This document shows positions 1-13,400 of a DNA stretch of 64,000 bases, piece by piece (positions within the stretch are counted from its first letter, which is position 1; each line of letters opens with the position of its first letter). This DNA comes from Kudoa neothunni (lineage: Eukaryota > Cnidaria), in NCBI GenBank assembly GCA_964304625.1, contig OZ199838.1, positions 15,500,001 through 15,564,000 on the forward strand. The letters run 5' to 3'. The notes below the pieces were generated by a model. The model searched no databases. It was not told where the DNA came from and saw only the letters and a program-made list of their open reading frames with translations. The position numbers and the translations under genes were made by a program.

Positions 1-32
1 AATTTGTTGTAAATTGATAACACACACATGTA

Positions 33-272
33 ATGAAACTTAGCATTGGATATCATCAACATCAGAGTTTTTTTAAAATTCGAGCATTCAGAATTCCGAC
101 ACAAAAAAAACTTTTCGTGATAATTCCAAATTCCAAAATGGTTCATGATTATAATAAAACTATGACAATTGCTAATGATGGACAAAAAATCCAAATTGTT
201 GATCTTGGCGAGAGCATAACATATCAAAATCTGTTTATTTTCATAAATTCTTGGCATGTTTTTTTGTCTTAA
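33..272 (+). CDS. Hypothetical 79-aa ORF at the window edge
   Basis: An open frame near the left edge. Its middle part has a protein-like residue mix, but I see no domain, signal peptide or neighbour that would explain it. It could be an exon of a gene starting outside the window, or chance in AT-rich DNA. I could not join it to the gene at 1111, because that would need an intron of over 800 bp where introns here are about 50 bp. Confidence 0.2.
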   Translation: MKLSIGYHQHQSFFKIRAFRIPTQKKLFVIIPNSKMVHDYNKTMTIANDGQKIQIVDLGESITYQNLFIFINSWHVFLS

Positions 273-979
273 TTTTTTTATTACGGGGGATTTAAGAATT
301 AATAAAATGTACTGTTGTAATTTTCCTCTATTGAACTTTTATTCCAGATATTTTAATTTTAAATAAAGCGTTGTTCCAAGTATAAAATTATTCATCGAAG
401 ATTCCCTCTTAATGAAGTCGACAATGATTAAAATTGAATTTTTTTGTGAATTTTGCAATAACTTCCTGCCTTTGAAACATGATTCTGCGGTTATGCAACC
501 TTTCAAAGAACAAAAGGAAAAATAGGACACAGTTGGCAACGCTGCTCTACTCTTGTTCATAATTTCCCAGTATATTTTGTTATAATAATTACGAGATAGT
601 TAGCTATTTTGTTTATATTCCGATAATGGAAGAATATAAACAGAAATAGATATATAGATATATGTGGTCAAAATTACAAAAACGGTTAAATTTGATTAGT
701 AATACTTCACTGTATTTCACATTAAAAAATGTCTTATCTGATCAATAAAAGACCCTAACGTCGTGTTATTTTCAAAGAAAAATATGTGTAATTAAGTTTT
801 AACAAATAATCCTTCCAATCCAATAAATAAATAATTAGATAGACCAAAAGATTAATCAATTTAATATTACACAACTTTTTATTAGTAAACACGCGATTTT
901 ATTGTATTGGCATTTTCTAATATCTGAAATTAGTTTACGACATTATTATTTTGATTATTATTAACGATACGAATCCCCA

Positions 980-983
980 ATTA

Positions 984-1018
<35 letters not shown>

Positions 1019-1056
1019 ATATATATTATATATATATATAATAAATATATATAATT
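980..1056. repeat. TATATG / TA microsatellite
   Basis: A hexamer-like TATATG run passing into pure TA dinucleotides, just upstream of the first gene. Simple repeat. Confidence 0.9.
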
Positions 1057-1110
1057 ATACATAATTGGTTTTCATATCGAACAGAAAATTTATAAGATCA
1101 AAATTTAGAG

Positions 1111-2304
1111 ATGCATTTATTGATGCGAGTTGTCAAGCGAGAGTGCCGAATATTCCTTTTTGGTAACGACAAAACCATCAACAACTATATTAAAGAGCTA
1201 GCTCTTTGTAAAAATATCCCAATCTCCATCGAGCCCTTGTCGTCAAATCAGTGGTTTTACTTCCAATTTAACTTGAGTTTCTATTTATACCCATTGGTAA
1301 GTTAGCGGTTGTTATTAATAAATATAAAATAATTTTATTAATTAGAGTTTCCCAGTTGTTATTTTGATCATATTTCTAAACTTACCTCATCTCCGTCATT
1401 CAACGATAATTTTGGTGGTAAATTTTGGCGAGAATTTATCGCAAATGGAGTTCCTATTTCTAGTACACGTCGACTCATTAGATATTTTAATCTAAAAATT
1501 TTATTCTAGGTTCTCAAAAATCTTATGACCATCTCGTTGATTTTTATTACATCTGACTATTACGAAATTGTTCATTGTCCTCTTGGAAAGGCTGTGTTTT
1601 GACGACGAACAGAAATGTTAACGAACAACTATCTCTTAAAGACACCGAAGGATGTTTTGTTTTGCATTTGTTTCATCATGCCAAATAATAAACTCACACA
1701 TCAAACAAACATCTCTTCCCGCCCAAGCTGGCCACCCAAATAATCTACCCTCTAAGTTTGTTATTGAGTACGAGGCTGTAGGTGACGACTCTAATAATTC
1801 TAATAATTGGAAGGTAAAATGTGGCACCATTAACAATTAACAACATCTTTTATATTATCTTTATTTTTAGAAAATAAAAGTTAAAAAATCCTGCAAAAAT
1901 TATTTATCACCTCCACAACCGCACATATTGAAATATCAATTCACGCATCGAATGATCGTTACAGTCTTTCAAAAATAATCTCAAAGAACAGTAGTTCTAG
2001 TAGTTGCATGTTTGTGTGGACAACAGCTAAATTCGCAATTGTTTATTTTTTAGATAGAAAGGTGTTGATAGCTAAAGGCGCCAAAATTTTCCGATACTCA
2101 AAACAAAAAAATATAAAATTTGATGGTATTACTCGCATTTTATCTCATTTGTGAATAATTTTAGTGTGCGTTGACGGAATCGTTCATCACAATATCAACT
2201 ACCTGAGCGTATCCTACGAGTGGAACAAACTGGTGAAAACATTGCCCCTGTGCTCACCCACCACACCATTATTAGACGAACAAAATAAAAACAATTTTAT
2301 ATAA
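1111..2304 (+). CDS. Unidentified multi-exon protein, convergent with MUS81
   Basis: A spliced gene that I could not name. Exon 1 runs from the ATG at 1111 to about 1298 (MHLLMRVVKREC... to ...YLYPL) and is followed by a GTAAGT donor with a TTAG acceptor 50 bp on. Further coding stretches lie at about 1346-1500, 1585-1815 (donor GTAAAA after ...NNSNNWK), 1871-1975, 2041-2123 (ends FD before a GTATTA donor) and 2164-2304, whose last codons read DEQNKNNFI and stop at 2304. The last junction (FD to VCVDGIVHH) keeps frame; the middle exons are not resolved and more than one frame is possible. No domain or transmembrane segment is certain. Its stop lies 4 bp from the MUS81 stop. The AATAAA at about 2285 lies inside the last codons and could serve as its polyadenylation signal. 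Confidence 0.5.
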
Positions 2305-2308
2305 AAAA

Positions 2309-3362
2309 CTAAAACAATATCTCATAGATGTATTCACTCAGAGCTTTTCCTAATTTTCTAAATTTGGTGTGCACATTAGTGTTATTGTATGATGATGGTT
2401 AGTTGAGAAAAATACTTGCCGTTGCGTAGCTGAATGTCAGCTAATAGTAGGGATTTTGAGTCTTTATTGTTATTATAATTATCGTTATTGTTCAGCTCAT
2501 TATTGCTATGGCTTTGTGTGTTAGAACGAATTTTAGCAGCTCTTTTCTTTTTAGCTGGTTTCAGGGGAACAAAACTTGAAAATGCTTCGTATAAACTATA
2601 AAAAATTAAATTCCTAATTAGCCAAATAATCGAATATTACGCTGTGAATGTTGGATAGAGGTTGGTCACTGCCAAAGCCTTCTCGAAGGAAACCCCTTTT
2701 AACTGCATTAACAATGCCATCATCATCTCTTTGTTTGTTAATAACTAAATAATTATTATTAACAATTGTGCAGTATTTCATTTAAGTTATACCTTTGTTT
2801 TCTGTGATTGATCATTGAATACACTGAAAGGTATTAGTTTATTTGTGCCAATTTCAATGGAGGCTTCTATATCAACCTCCTATAAAAAATTATGTCTATT
2901 ATTAATTGAGAGTTGAAAATACTTGGTATTTTGATTCTAGGTATTTGGTCATATTGACCAAATAATTAACTGTATCGGGGAATGATTTCGTTTGTTTTAT
3001 TAAAAATTTACTCCTGACCTAAAAGCTTATGAGACTGAATCGTAGGAGAAGCTAAAACTAACGATAGTATTTGAAATAGCCTGGAGAAGATAGGTTTCAG
3101 GTAGTGTTCCATTTTGGTTGCAGCTGAGGTTACCTTCAATAAGATAAATAGCCTTCCTGATGTTACTAGTATGCGCTATTCTACACTAAAAGCAAAAATA
3201 CATGATTAAATAAAACGGAATTAGATTAGGCAAGCTACTTTCTGTTCGTGAAACCTTCCATCAATTATACTACTGGAAAGATCGGCAATAGTTTTCCGCT
3301 CGACCAGACAATCCAACACAATCTCACAAGCTAAAAGTATCTCAGTAGGTTCACATTAGCGT

Positions 3363-3406
<44 letters not shown>

Positions 3407-4531
3407 GATACAATTTGAAAGCTTTGACTTGGCTATCCAAATAAAATCCCCGATATTCAATTTTCGAATCTCGTATTTTATTCTATTCGCCAAGAGAGAC
3501 AGAATTTGAGGATTGTTGTTGAGCTCGATTTGATCGACCAAAAGTAGAATCTCGAAGGAACCTTTCTCTAAGATGTATGTGTGATTCCGATTATCGAAGA
3601 GTGATGACATTGTTGAGCTGTTGGGTGGACAGTGAGATTGACTATGAACTTCATTTTGAGGATTGCAACCAGTATTTGGGTCTCCGCAGAGTTGCGAATG
3701 TGCATGAAACAATTTTTCCGCCAATTCTACACCCGCGTCTGTTAGCACATATCTTGAAATTGTGGTCAGATCAAAAATGCACCACAATTTCCGTGAAAAT
3801 ACCTAACTATGCGATCAGCTATAATTTCAATTAGATTCTTTTTAATTAAGGTATTGGCTGTGATTTGAAACTTTGTGGCATTCATATCACCATATTGTTG
3901 CCCATGCATTAGAATTTCGGCCCTATTTAAATCTGTTTTCCTTTCTGAACCCGAGTCCCTCGATGTGTTACACAACAAAGCCAGCAACACACCATAACCC
4001 ATAGACTTGTATTTTGGTATGTAACTCTTCTTAGAGGTGGTGTTCTTTTTCGGCTGTAACCAAAGTTGAATTAGTTTGTAAGCAAATATATTAGAAATAC
4101 ATTAGTGGAAGCTGTGGTTTCAGTCGCTGTGTTAGCAGAGAAAAGTCTAGGAAGTGGAATAATGTTCGGATGATCTTGGATATACTTTTTCCAACATTTT
4201 TCCAATTTTTCGGCAATTCCGGGCCCTATCCAAAAACACAATCAAACAAGAAATCATTCCTAATTGCGCCCCACCAACTGATTTCAATATGGTTGCTTCC
4301 TTAGGACTCTCTAACGGCAATGGATATCGTAACAAAGAATCGATTGCCTATTGTTTAAAAAATTTCTTTTTAAGAAAATTAAAGAGCGACTTTAGCGTAG
4401 CAGTATTGCGAATTGAGATCCCTTCTTTTAGCTTCTATGTGCCATTTTTCTAACCACCCCAAAAATAAAATATTTGGAAATGGAACAGTTAAATTTTTAT
4501 TGCTGATTAAAAAGCGCTTTTCATTGCTCAT
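2309..4531 (-). CDS. MUS81: MUS81 structure-specific endonuclease catalytic subunit
   Basis: Catalytic subunit of the XPF-family nuclease that, with an EME partner, cuts 3'-flaps, replication forks and nicked Holliday junctions in the nucleus. Twelve exons: 4531-4391, 4347-4275, 4225-4101, 4053-3803, 3752-3412, 3330-3239, 3185-3063, 3018-2923, 2879-2793, 2744-2641, 2595-2416 and 2357-2309. They give 1662 nt, 553 aa, against 551 for human. Domains in order: N-terminal helix-hairpin-helix (LLRYPLPLESPKEA near residue 55, human RRYPLPLRSGKEA), winged helix (about 125-215), ERCC4 nuclease (about 265-400) with VD at 269-270 and the catalytic ERKxxxD motif (VERKTIAD, 320-327) followed by SSSIIDGRF, then the C-terminal HhH (QLKGVSFEKAL). 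Introns are 43-81 bp. All key motifs are present, so it looks functional. The ATG at 4531 gives human-like spacing to the N-terminal NILFLGWLEKW motif. Confidence 0.96.
3366..3403. repeat. (AT)n microsatellite in a MUS81 intron
   Basis: A pure AT dinucleotide run inside the 81-bp intron 3331-3411 of MUS81. It explains why this intron is the longest of the gene. Confidence 0.95.
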
Positions 4532-4543
4532 GCTCGATATTCG

Positions 4544-4828
4544 ATGAAGGATCTTTCGCGCAAATTTGCGCGCGACTTGATGAACACTTTCAATAATCTC
4601 GCGAATGTTACGATTAGATTAGCGCTTCTCTACATATTTTGCATCTGTGTCCTCTTGCTATTATCTGTGCTCATTACGTACATCCTTAAATTATGGAAAA
4701 GTCAAGGCTTAAATTTAAATATGAAGTCAATTTTTATATGTACGCGAATAAATAATCCCAATGAAAAATGTTTAAAAATTATAAAATTGATTATTCCAAG
4801 TTACATTCCAACTTATGAATTTTCATAA
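4544..4828 (+). CDS. Small single-pass membrane protein (hypothetical)
   Basis: A 94-codon ORF starting 12 bp from the MUS81 start codon and reading away from it. A charged N-terminus (MKDLSRKFARD) is followed by a strong hydrophobic segment at about residues 26-49 (IRLALLYIFCICVLLLLSVL), then a Lys- and Asn-rich tail. I do not recognise the family. The tail is AT-driven and may in part be intron or 3' UTR, so the true C-terminus may lie earlier or in a further exon. The shared upstream gap with MUS81 suggests a bidirectional promoter. Confidence 0.4.
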   Translation: MKDLSRKFARDLMNTFNNLANVTIRLALLYIFCICVLLLLSVLITYILKLWKSQGLNLNMKSIFICTRINNPNEKCLKIIKLIIPSYIPTYEFS

Positions 4829-5242
4829 TTATTTCTAAATAAATCAATTCGTTACGCATAATTTTACCCTCTAACGAACTTTGGATGTAGTACACCCCTA
4901 CTCGACTTTAATCCTCTCGTAAAATCTATAATTTTCTTTTAAACTTCATGGAATCTTCTCTATTCTCCTAAATAAATGATATATGCCAATTCGAAAAGTT
5001 CTGAATAAAAATAAATATGAACAAAAAATTTATCTTCCGACAAATTTTGTTTTGGTTTGGTTTGGTTTGGCTTGGGGTGAAAATAACCACAGATTTTTTT
5101 GAATGAGATTGAAGATAAAAATAAATTCTATGGATGGATTTCGGAGAAAAATCATAAATATTACAATTATTAATCTTTCATAATCCGATATTGTGAGGTC
5201 ATTGAATAATTCGTCGGGATTCACATAAAACTAACTGCTGTC

Positions 5243-7513
5243 TTAACCCTCCGATCGCCCTAGAAAAGACCATACACTTTCCTCCTTTGGGATAAAATTT
5301 TCCCCAGACGTTTTACACATTAAATTTATGCTAGTTTCCTTACATTTTTTTAATTATAGAATTTTTTCTCATGAGAAATAAGAAAAAACGAAAAATATAT
5401 GGAACGGTTTAATATAACTATACGAGAAATCATTAAATATAGTGTAGACTCATCAGAAACAAATGGAAATTATTCTATTATGGAAAAATTTTCGTGTTTC
5501 ATGATTTTATTTTTTCCTGCAATTACAAAAAAATTATTTCTCGTTGAGCATTGTGCGAATAGAAACAAATTAAACTAACGGGCCAATACAAATGCAAATA
5601 TATGTTACGACAAAATTTACTTAATTTAAGAAGACATTTAACACAAATAACGTTTGAGTGCTCCTCACAACAGTTTGTCTTCCAAACTGAACAAATAGAT
5701 CTTGTTTTTTGTCGCGGTTTCTCTCACATGGGCAACACCTTTTTCTACTTCGACTTGAACATTCCATAGACATATTTGCTCTATCTTCTCATTATTAATG
5801 TTCACAAAATCTGCTACAAGACTGTCCGCGAGCATTTCTAAATACTTCAACCTAGAGCGGTTAGGGTCAACGAATATTTTTTATAGATATAGAATGAGTT
5901 AATAAAACTTATGTCAACCATATTATAAAAAAAACTGCAGTAGGCCAACGTTTCGTGTATCATTTAACGCTAGCTGTGGCAATTATATGATCAACTGTAT
6001 CGACATCTACCTTTCACTTGTTATCATGAAGTATGGTCTCATATTTATTAGTAACATTATCGTCAACATTTGTATTATAAGAAGACGTTGTTGGAAGCAA
6101 AACTGATTATTTTTTGGAACGTATGAAAGCAACATCAAATTTGAGTAAAATAAAAATCTAGGACTGTTTACTTCTCTATTTCGGTGTTTCTTTAGATACT
6201 CTGGAGTGTCTCTCTTGTTACTTTGGATCGTACCAAACATAGTCATCCCCTAATTCAAAAGCTTTTCGGCAACAGGAATAGAACCGAAAAAATTGTCAAA
6301 TACAATATTTCTGCCACTGTCATTAAAATTAGCAACGAGTTACAAAACCACACTTTCACCAACATTTTTGACTCTCTCGCTATAATTTCTTCCCAAGTAA
6401 ATCGATATATTGTGGGTTTATTATGTATCAGGGTCGGCGACAAGGAAAAATTTTATAACGCATACAGCAGGTTTTGACGGCATGTATTGTTTAAAGGGAC
6501 ACTTACCTCTAAATGCAACAAGATGCTCGTCGATGGTTAAAATTTATTTGACTCACGTCTTGCTTCACGAATTCCAAAATCATCAAAATGAAGAGACCTT
6601 GATATTTGAACAAATCTCTTGAGTGGTATTATTTTTCTGAATATGCTTCTCCCATTGTCTACACTTCAAAGTAATTTTAAGGATTCTAATTTTAATTTAA
6701 ATATGAACCTATAAATTAGTAATCCAAGATAAACTTTTAAATCTCCCCGTTTTATAGATTCCGACTCATTATTGTAATGAAAAAAATCCAAATTTGTTTG
6801 TGTTGGAAGTCACACTAGAACAAAATAATATGTCAACAAATATCAAGAATGTATCCGATATTTCTTTAATTCTTGTTATCGCGTAGGCGTTTAAACCTGG
6901 GATCGGATGAAGTATGTTATCCTTGTGTGTTTTTGTGATCTTTGGTACCACGGAAGACCAAGCTATTCCATTTTTGTCGAGGAATGGGTTGTCAGGTTTT
7001 GCGTTATTTCGTCATCAGAGTTTCCAGATTCGGATATTGAATCAGATAATTATAGATTTTCGTCTACTACACTTGCTTCGGAATCATTTTCTGAACAGAA
7101 CTCATACTCAAAATAGCTAATTTTCAAAATGTATTTCCCCATCGATTTTAGCGAATCTTCTTTAAGTAAGTTTTTGGTGTTTATTCTTTATATTCTAAGG
7201 TAAAATACTCTCATAATTTGATTTGATTTGATTTAATTTAAACGATATATTTTTCTTTGAGACAAGGTGCATGTATTTTTACGTTTTCCTAAAACAATTG
7301 ACTGAGGTCAATTGGACTCCAAAGAAGCAATGTGTATTTTGATTATTTCATTACCTAATGTATTAATCCTAAATTTTTTATTACTTTAAAATGAAAAAAC
7401 ATACTATAGGAGAATAGCTTGATTTTTAAAATAATTGAGTCTTCGAGGCAACATAAAATACATCACAAAATCGCTTGGTGTCAATTTTATCCCAAAGACA
7501 CTAGGAAGGTTAA
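5243..7513 (-). mobile_element. Decayed piggyBac transposon 1
   Basis: Bounded by TTAA at 5243-5246 and 7510-7513, the piggyBac target site. The ends are imperfect inverted repeats: the right end read inward is TTAACCTTCCTAGTGTCTTT followed by GGGATAAAATT; the left has TTAACCCTCC, then TTTGGGATAAAATT about 55 bp in. The transposase reads on the minus strand. Its N-terminal region is at about 6770-7116 (ending with PGLNAYAITRIKEISDTF), the first catalytic Asp motif (TIDEHLVAFRGKCPF) at about 6500-6540, and a later stretch FGTIQSNKRDTPEYLKK at 6007-6246. The frame is broken many times, so it is inactive. The fragment at 5665-5850 is probably its C-terminal part. Confidence 0.85.
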
Positions 7514-10452
7514 CGACGGTTGGAAATAAACATCACTTGATTTTAATTTCTGTCAGATTTTATTATTTTTTGTATATAAGGAAATTTTAACATTAGTTGA
7601 TTGCCGAAATTTTTCAAAATATTTAATTCAGGGGTAAATTTTAAATGGCAGGAAGTAAATAAGGTGACACCAAAATTTGATAGATGCAATTTTTGCACAA
7701 AGGGGTTTGTGACTTAAGGATTTCTAAGGAATTAGATTATTCAGGGATATTAAACTCAATAAGATTTTGGTAGAAATGCTTAAAATGTTTTAAGGAATAA
7801 GTGCTTAACAATTATTTTTAAAAATATAATCGGTCACGTCCTTATATCTCTCGTTTATTTTTTAGTGATGGAGTCTAATAATAATAATAATACTTAAAGG
7901 AGCTATTTTCATGGTAAATAATATTTGGATATCACTAGTTTTGACTGCTTTTAATTATGCCTGGGCCCTAGGAACAAAGGATTGGGATAGTAATAAATTA
8001 TAATAGCAAAATCTAAAAGATAAAATTTTTAGACAGCTTGCAATTAAGAGTTTATGGGATTAAAAAATGTCATTTTGCAAGCGTAAATGCCTTTAGGATT
8101 AGAATTTAACCTCAAATAGCTTCTGCTGTAGTTAAACCAGTATGAAACCTTAGAGTAAAAATGTTATTGGCTTAGAAGCTAAGGACGTAAATTGATATGA
8201 TTCACCAGGCCGAGAGGGTAAATTTTAACAGTTGTTGAGAATTCCTGATTAAATAGATTCGCCCATCCGAATTAGTAGGATTAAATTAAACATTAGTTGA
8301 GGTTTTCCCCAAAATTTATTCGTTGGAATTTTTTTGTATTAAACAATTTAAATTAAAATAAGTTGTGGGGATATTAATTGAAAAAAAACAGAGTTTATTT
8401 TCTTCTCAAAGATCGCCGGTGAGTGGTCGTTTTCAAATAACTTAGAGCAGTGTTCCCCTACAAATTTTACACTCGTACTTTCATCCTAATTTCCGCGTTA
8501 ACTTCGCACTTCCTCCTCCATGTGAATGTCAAGACTCAATTATACTTTTTAATTTAAATGCGATAATAATACCGATGAAAAATGTCCTAAAATTAAAATT
8601 TTTATTATTTTAGTTTATATTTTATCTTCAAATTTTCCCATTTAGTTCTAAAATAAATTAAAACCAAAATGTTTTGGTTAGCTCAATTTGCTATGAATAA
8701 TTGAAAAAGGATGAATATTATCTTTTCACTCCTCATGACTTAACACACGATGATTGGAGCTATTATTCATTCCTGCTTACACATACCATTTTTATGTAAA
8801 CTAATAAATAGTTCTAATAAATTATGTCATTATAACTATTCCAAAATATTAGACGTAAAAAATAAATATAAACATAATACTAAACTATAAAAAGTATGGT
8901 CGTTTAAATAAGTTTTGTTTTTAAAAGTGAAAATTAAATAGGCCAAATAAAATTAACAAATCACTATAATTCACCAAAAAACAACGACAAAAAATTGCCA
9001 GTCAATGGAATTTTCATGTCGTCTCCTAATTATTATTATTATTATGATTATTAAATAAAAATGATAATAATTAAAATTGAACGTCATACAAGGAAGAGTG
9101 AGTTGTAGTAAAAATTTTTTACTCTCTCATTACTAGTGTACATATAATTCAACTATAACAAAAATGGGCCTCACCCAAAGGAAAGTGAACTCTAATAAAC
9201 ACTTGAGGAATTACCATTCAATGGTCCCAATAATTGTATTATAAATTTATTTTAAAATAATTTCTATTTAATTATTATATTATGTTTAGAATATGTAAGA
9301 AACATATTTCATTCATTCATTATTACATTACAGTATAGCGTTTTGTAGACAATTTCAGTTATTTTAACCATCGTCAATATATACATATATTATTTAATTT
9401 TTTTTATTTGTTTAATGAATCCTCCTTTTCTTAATATTATTATTATTATTTCTAGATTGTAAATTTTATTCAATTATTTTTCCCATCAAATAATGACGAA
9501 ATAAACTATTTACAGAAAGATTTTATTTATTTTTTTAAGAAGTTGAATTTTCAAAATTACACATTGGTAAAATAAAAAAATTAACAAAGATAAACTAATT
9601 TTTAATAAATCATATACATATGGCAACGGTTATTTACACTGATCATAATATCCAGGTCTGTGTTGTTTTGACTATATTTAATTTCAGTAGGTTTCTAGGA
9701 ATAAAATCGATTGACTTCAAATAATTAAATACAGCGGATTCTAAAAATAACTTTATAAATTACTATGAATAGGATTCACCTGAATTAAAAATGGACATTG
9801 CACAAGCGTAGATGCCATTTTGAATAAATAATTCCCAATTCAATAGCTAATGTCTACACAATACTTGAAAATAAAGTTAGTTAATTCGGCCTACCTTTTT
9901 TCTGTTGATTACAAATAATTGTTTTTATATTCGGTTGTCGACGGGATCTCAAAAATGATTGTATCGAATACGGTTTTCGAATTGTTACGTTGGGAATAAT
10001 CCGGGAGAAAGCGGGATCGCAGAAATGGGGCCGCGGAGACCTGGGTGTTCACAGTACATCTAACTGGAATCATTTACTCTCGCGGTAAAGATTGAAAATA
10101 TATATAGAAACACTGAAGAATTAAGGTAATGGGCTAAAAATGATTATTTTTAAAATTTAATCTACTCTCTTATAGACAACTATCAGGCAAAGAGGGATGA
10201 AAAAAACTGAAAAATATCAACTTTCTAGGTAGCACTTTCCAAAGATATTTTAGAAAAATTACATAAACTTATAATTAACTGAAATTTTGTACCTTTAAAT
10301 ATTATTCATTTTATCGTTAAACTAATAAAACAGCAGTAACAAATGACAGAGCCCTAGGATTTGAATTTACAAGCATACACTTGAAATAGATAGTAGAAAA
10401 TCTGTTTTTGCACGGTCGTTTTATATAGATATATTTATTAATGCGATATATA
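7514..10452. other. Gene desert between two transposons
   Basis: AT-rich sequence with stops in all frames. I see no gene. The only anomaly is a patch of clearly higher GC at about 9935-10095, reported as a finding. Confidence 0.6.
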
Positions 10453-13400
10453 TTAACCCTCGAAGGACCAACTTAAAAAAATTAATACGAGGAACTAACT
10501 GGGGTCATTTTTGACCGCAAGACTTTTTCTTGTTTTTAAACAGTTAAATTCTTTTACTCCATCCAGTTGTTATACTTATTGTATGTATTTAAAAAATTAG
10601 ATGATGAGATTTCTACTATTGCTAAGTTACTATTGACCCTCTAACGATTTTGGGGTAAATTTTACCCTCAGGCGATGTTGTATTCATTGTATCTTTTTGT
10701 CTCAATTATTGAATCTCACCAAATTTTCGGTATTCCTGCAACTTATAATGATCTTTGTTTTTAAACAAATTGAAAAAAAAACTAATGAATAAAAAAGTTT
10801 TTATTTAAAGATTATTATCTAACGTTTTTTTGGTAAAATTTACCCCACTTTTTTATTACTTTAATGCAAAGAGTATAGTGTAAAAAGTGGAATAGTAAAG
10901 TTTTAGTTAAATTAAACGAGTAGATTTTAAGAAAACAACGAACAAAATGACTAGTTGAGACAAAGCGCATGTGCGCGCAGTACATAATTCTAAATTAATG
11001 ACGTAAGTGATTTCATTGACGAATTTACCTTATCTGGAAGCGAATTTGATGATAAAATTATTGATGAAAATGATATATGGGATGAAGAAATAGATTCGAT
11101 TGAATCCAATGATAATGCTTTAAAAAGTAAAGATGTAATTCGTTGGACTTAGTTAAAATCATCTTCGAGGAAAACCTGTGTCGAAAATATAATGAATTCC
11201 ATTCGTTGAGCCACATCATATACGTTGTTAAAAATAAAATCATTCATAGATTGTTTTTTGTTATTCTGTACTTCAGAAATCTGTAGCATTTTTATAAAGT
11301 ATACAAATATGTTTGGGAATTATTATTTCAAAGATGAGTGGCAAGATATCGATGAAGTTGAATTTAAGGGTTATGTAGGTTTATTAATACTAATGGCTAT
11401 TCATAAGGATAGGCAAGAACTGTTGTGGGAATTTTTTAGCGTCAATGAAGGAAAGGAAATTTACAGACGATTGTTTTCACATCAGCGTTTTACTCAAATT
11501 TCAAGATCCCTTCCTTTTGACGACTTCAATACAAGATCGTAACATAGAACAACTGATAAATTTTGCCATATTCGTGAGATATGGGATATATAGGTTGACA
11601 TACTACCAAAATGTTTTGCTCCAAACCAAGATGTTACAGTGGATGAGCAAGTCGTCTCTTTTAGGGGAAGATGTCCCTTCCGTCAGTATATGCCCATGAA
11701 ACCGGCGAAGTATGGCATTAAATTTTTTTTATTGGTGGATCTTACTTCCAACTATGTTTCGAATATCAACGTGTATCTGGGAAAAAATAATTTTGAGGGA
11801 CCGATGAAATGTAATGTTGCGGAAAGCGTTGGTCTTCCCTTATCAAAACCTTTATTTCATTCTGGTAGAAATGTTGTGGCCGATAAATTTTTTTCTTCCG
11901 TTTCACTAACTCAAAAATTATTGGAAAAATTTGTTTACGTTTTTGGGAATCATTCGTAAAAACAAAAAAGAAATACAATCTTGCCTTCTTCCTTCAAAAA
12001 AAGATCACTCTACATTAGTAAATCTGCTTTTCACGAGAAATATACGATGACTTCATACGCTTGTAAAAAAGGTCAGGCTGTCATATTGTTATCCACAGGT
12101 ACCGCTGATGATACTGTCACCGATTCGTCTAAAAATTTTAAACCTCGTACTATAATCCAGTACAATGCAACCAAAGTTGGGGTTGATAATGTGGGCAGAA
12201 TGTTGGGATCAATTTCTACGAGGAGATTTACAAGAAGATGGCCATTTATCGTCTTTTACAATATAATTGATATTACGTTAATTAATGCGTTTTCATTATT
12301 CAATGACATATTTAAACCAGAGAAAAAACTAAGAAGAAACTTTCTGAAAGAGATTGCTCAAGAAGTGTACAATCCACTTTTAAATAGAAACTCTAACAAA
12401 GTTATTAAGAGCAAGTCAAGCGTATGTGGTGATCAAAAAATAAAACCAAATTTCAACGGGAAATTATCACGCTGCGATTATTACGAAAGAAAACCTCTAA
12501 ATTGTGCTTAAACTGATATAGGTTTTATTGTCCTACTCATGCCTCGAAATTGTGTTTCAATTGCCGAAACTAATTTTGTTGCTTATATTTAGTATTTTTT
12601 AGTTATCGCTTATCGTTTATGAGTTTTTTACTGGCTGATAACGTTACTTTTATTTAATATACACTTACGGAGAATATCGATATATTCCATTAATGTCATA
12701 ATCAGGATTAATTGGAGAGTATTTCGTGTAATTAACTCAATATTCCAATGAATCCACTCGTTAAAATTTAGCGATACTTTGTATTCCTCGATTAATTATT
12801 TTTCTACATACAATGGCGCAATAAAAAAGAGGGGCGATTTTTACCTCAAAAGTGTTACAGGGTACTATTTTTGAGATCCTTAGAGGGTTAAATGCTTACT
12901 CCGCTCCATAAACCATTGTCCATGTTACTCGTATATTAATAGCTATAATGTATTAAATGGGGATGGATAGCACTATTTCGGAATAGTTCCAAGGAGTAAA
13001 CGATAATAATAAAATATCTAATTGGGTATTGATGTGAACTTTGAGCATCAAAACCCAAGAATTTGGTGATAACCATCTCCAGTGTGCCTCTCTAATACGC
13101 ATATGCAACTGTAGATTATGATTTAATTTTTTTATTAAATGGGGGCCTTCTTTCTAGCTAACATGTAATTATTCAGTTGTGCAGACTATTAAATGTAGTT
13201 TTAATAAAAAATAAATATATATTTTAGAGCTTCCAACTAATTTGATTGACTCTCCTTTTTAATTTAAAGTAGAAATTTGATGTATGCCTCCCTTTATTAA
13301 ATTCATTTTGAAGACTCTTCTAAAGGGGAATCTCTGGATAATCCCCATAGCCGAACGGAATCCATCGGTGCAAAACCAAAAAATGTAACTATTACGTTTC

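Noticed and set aside
339-560. Minus ORF of 73 codons near the left edge
   Set aside because: No motif and biased composition; probably chance.
3362-3787. Minus ORF of 141 codons ending in YIYIYI
   Set aside because: Codons up to about 3412 are MUS81 exon 5; the YIYI tail is the intronic AT microsatellite read through, and the first codons belong to the preceding intron.
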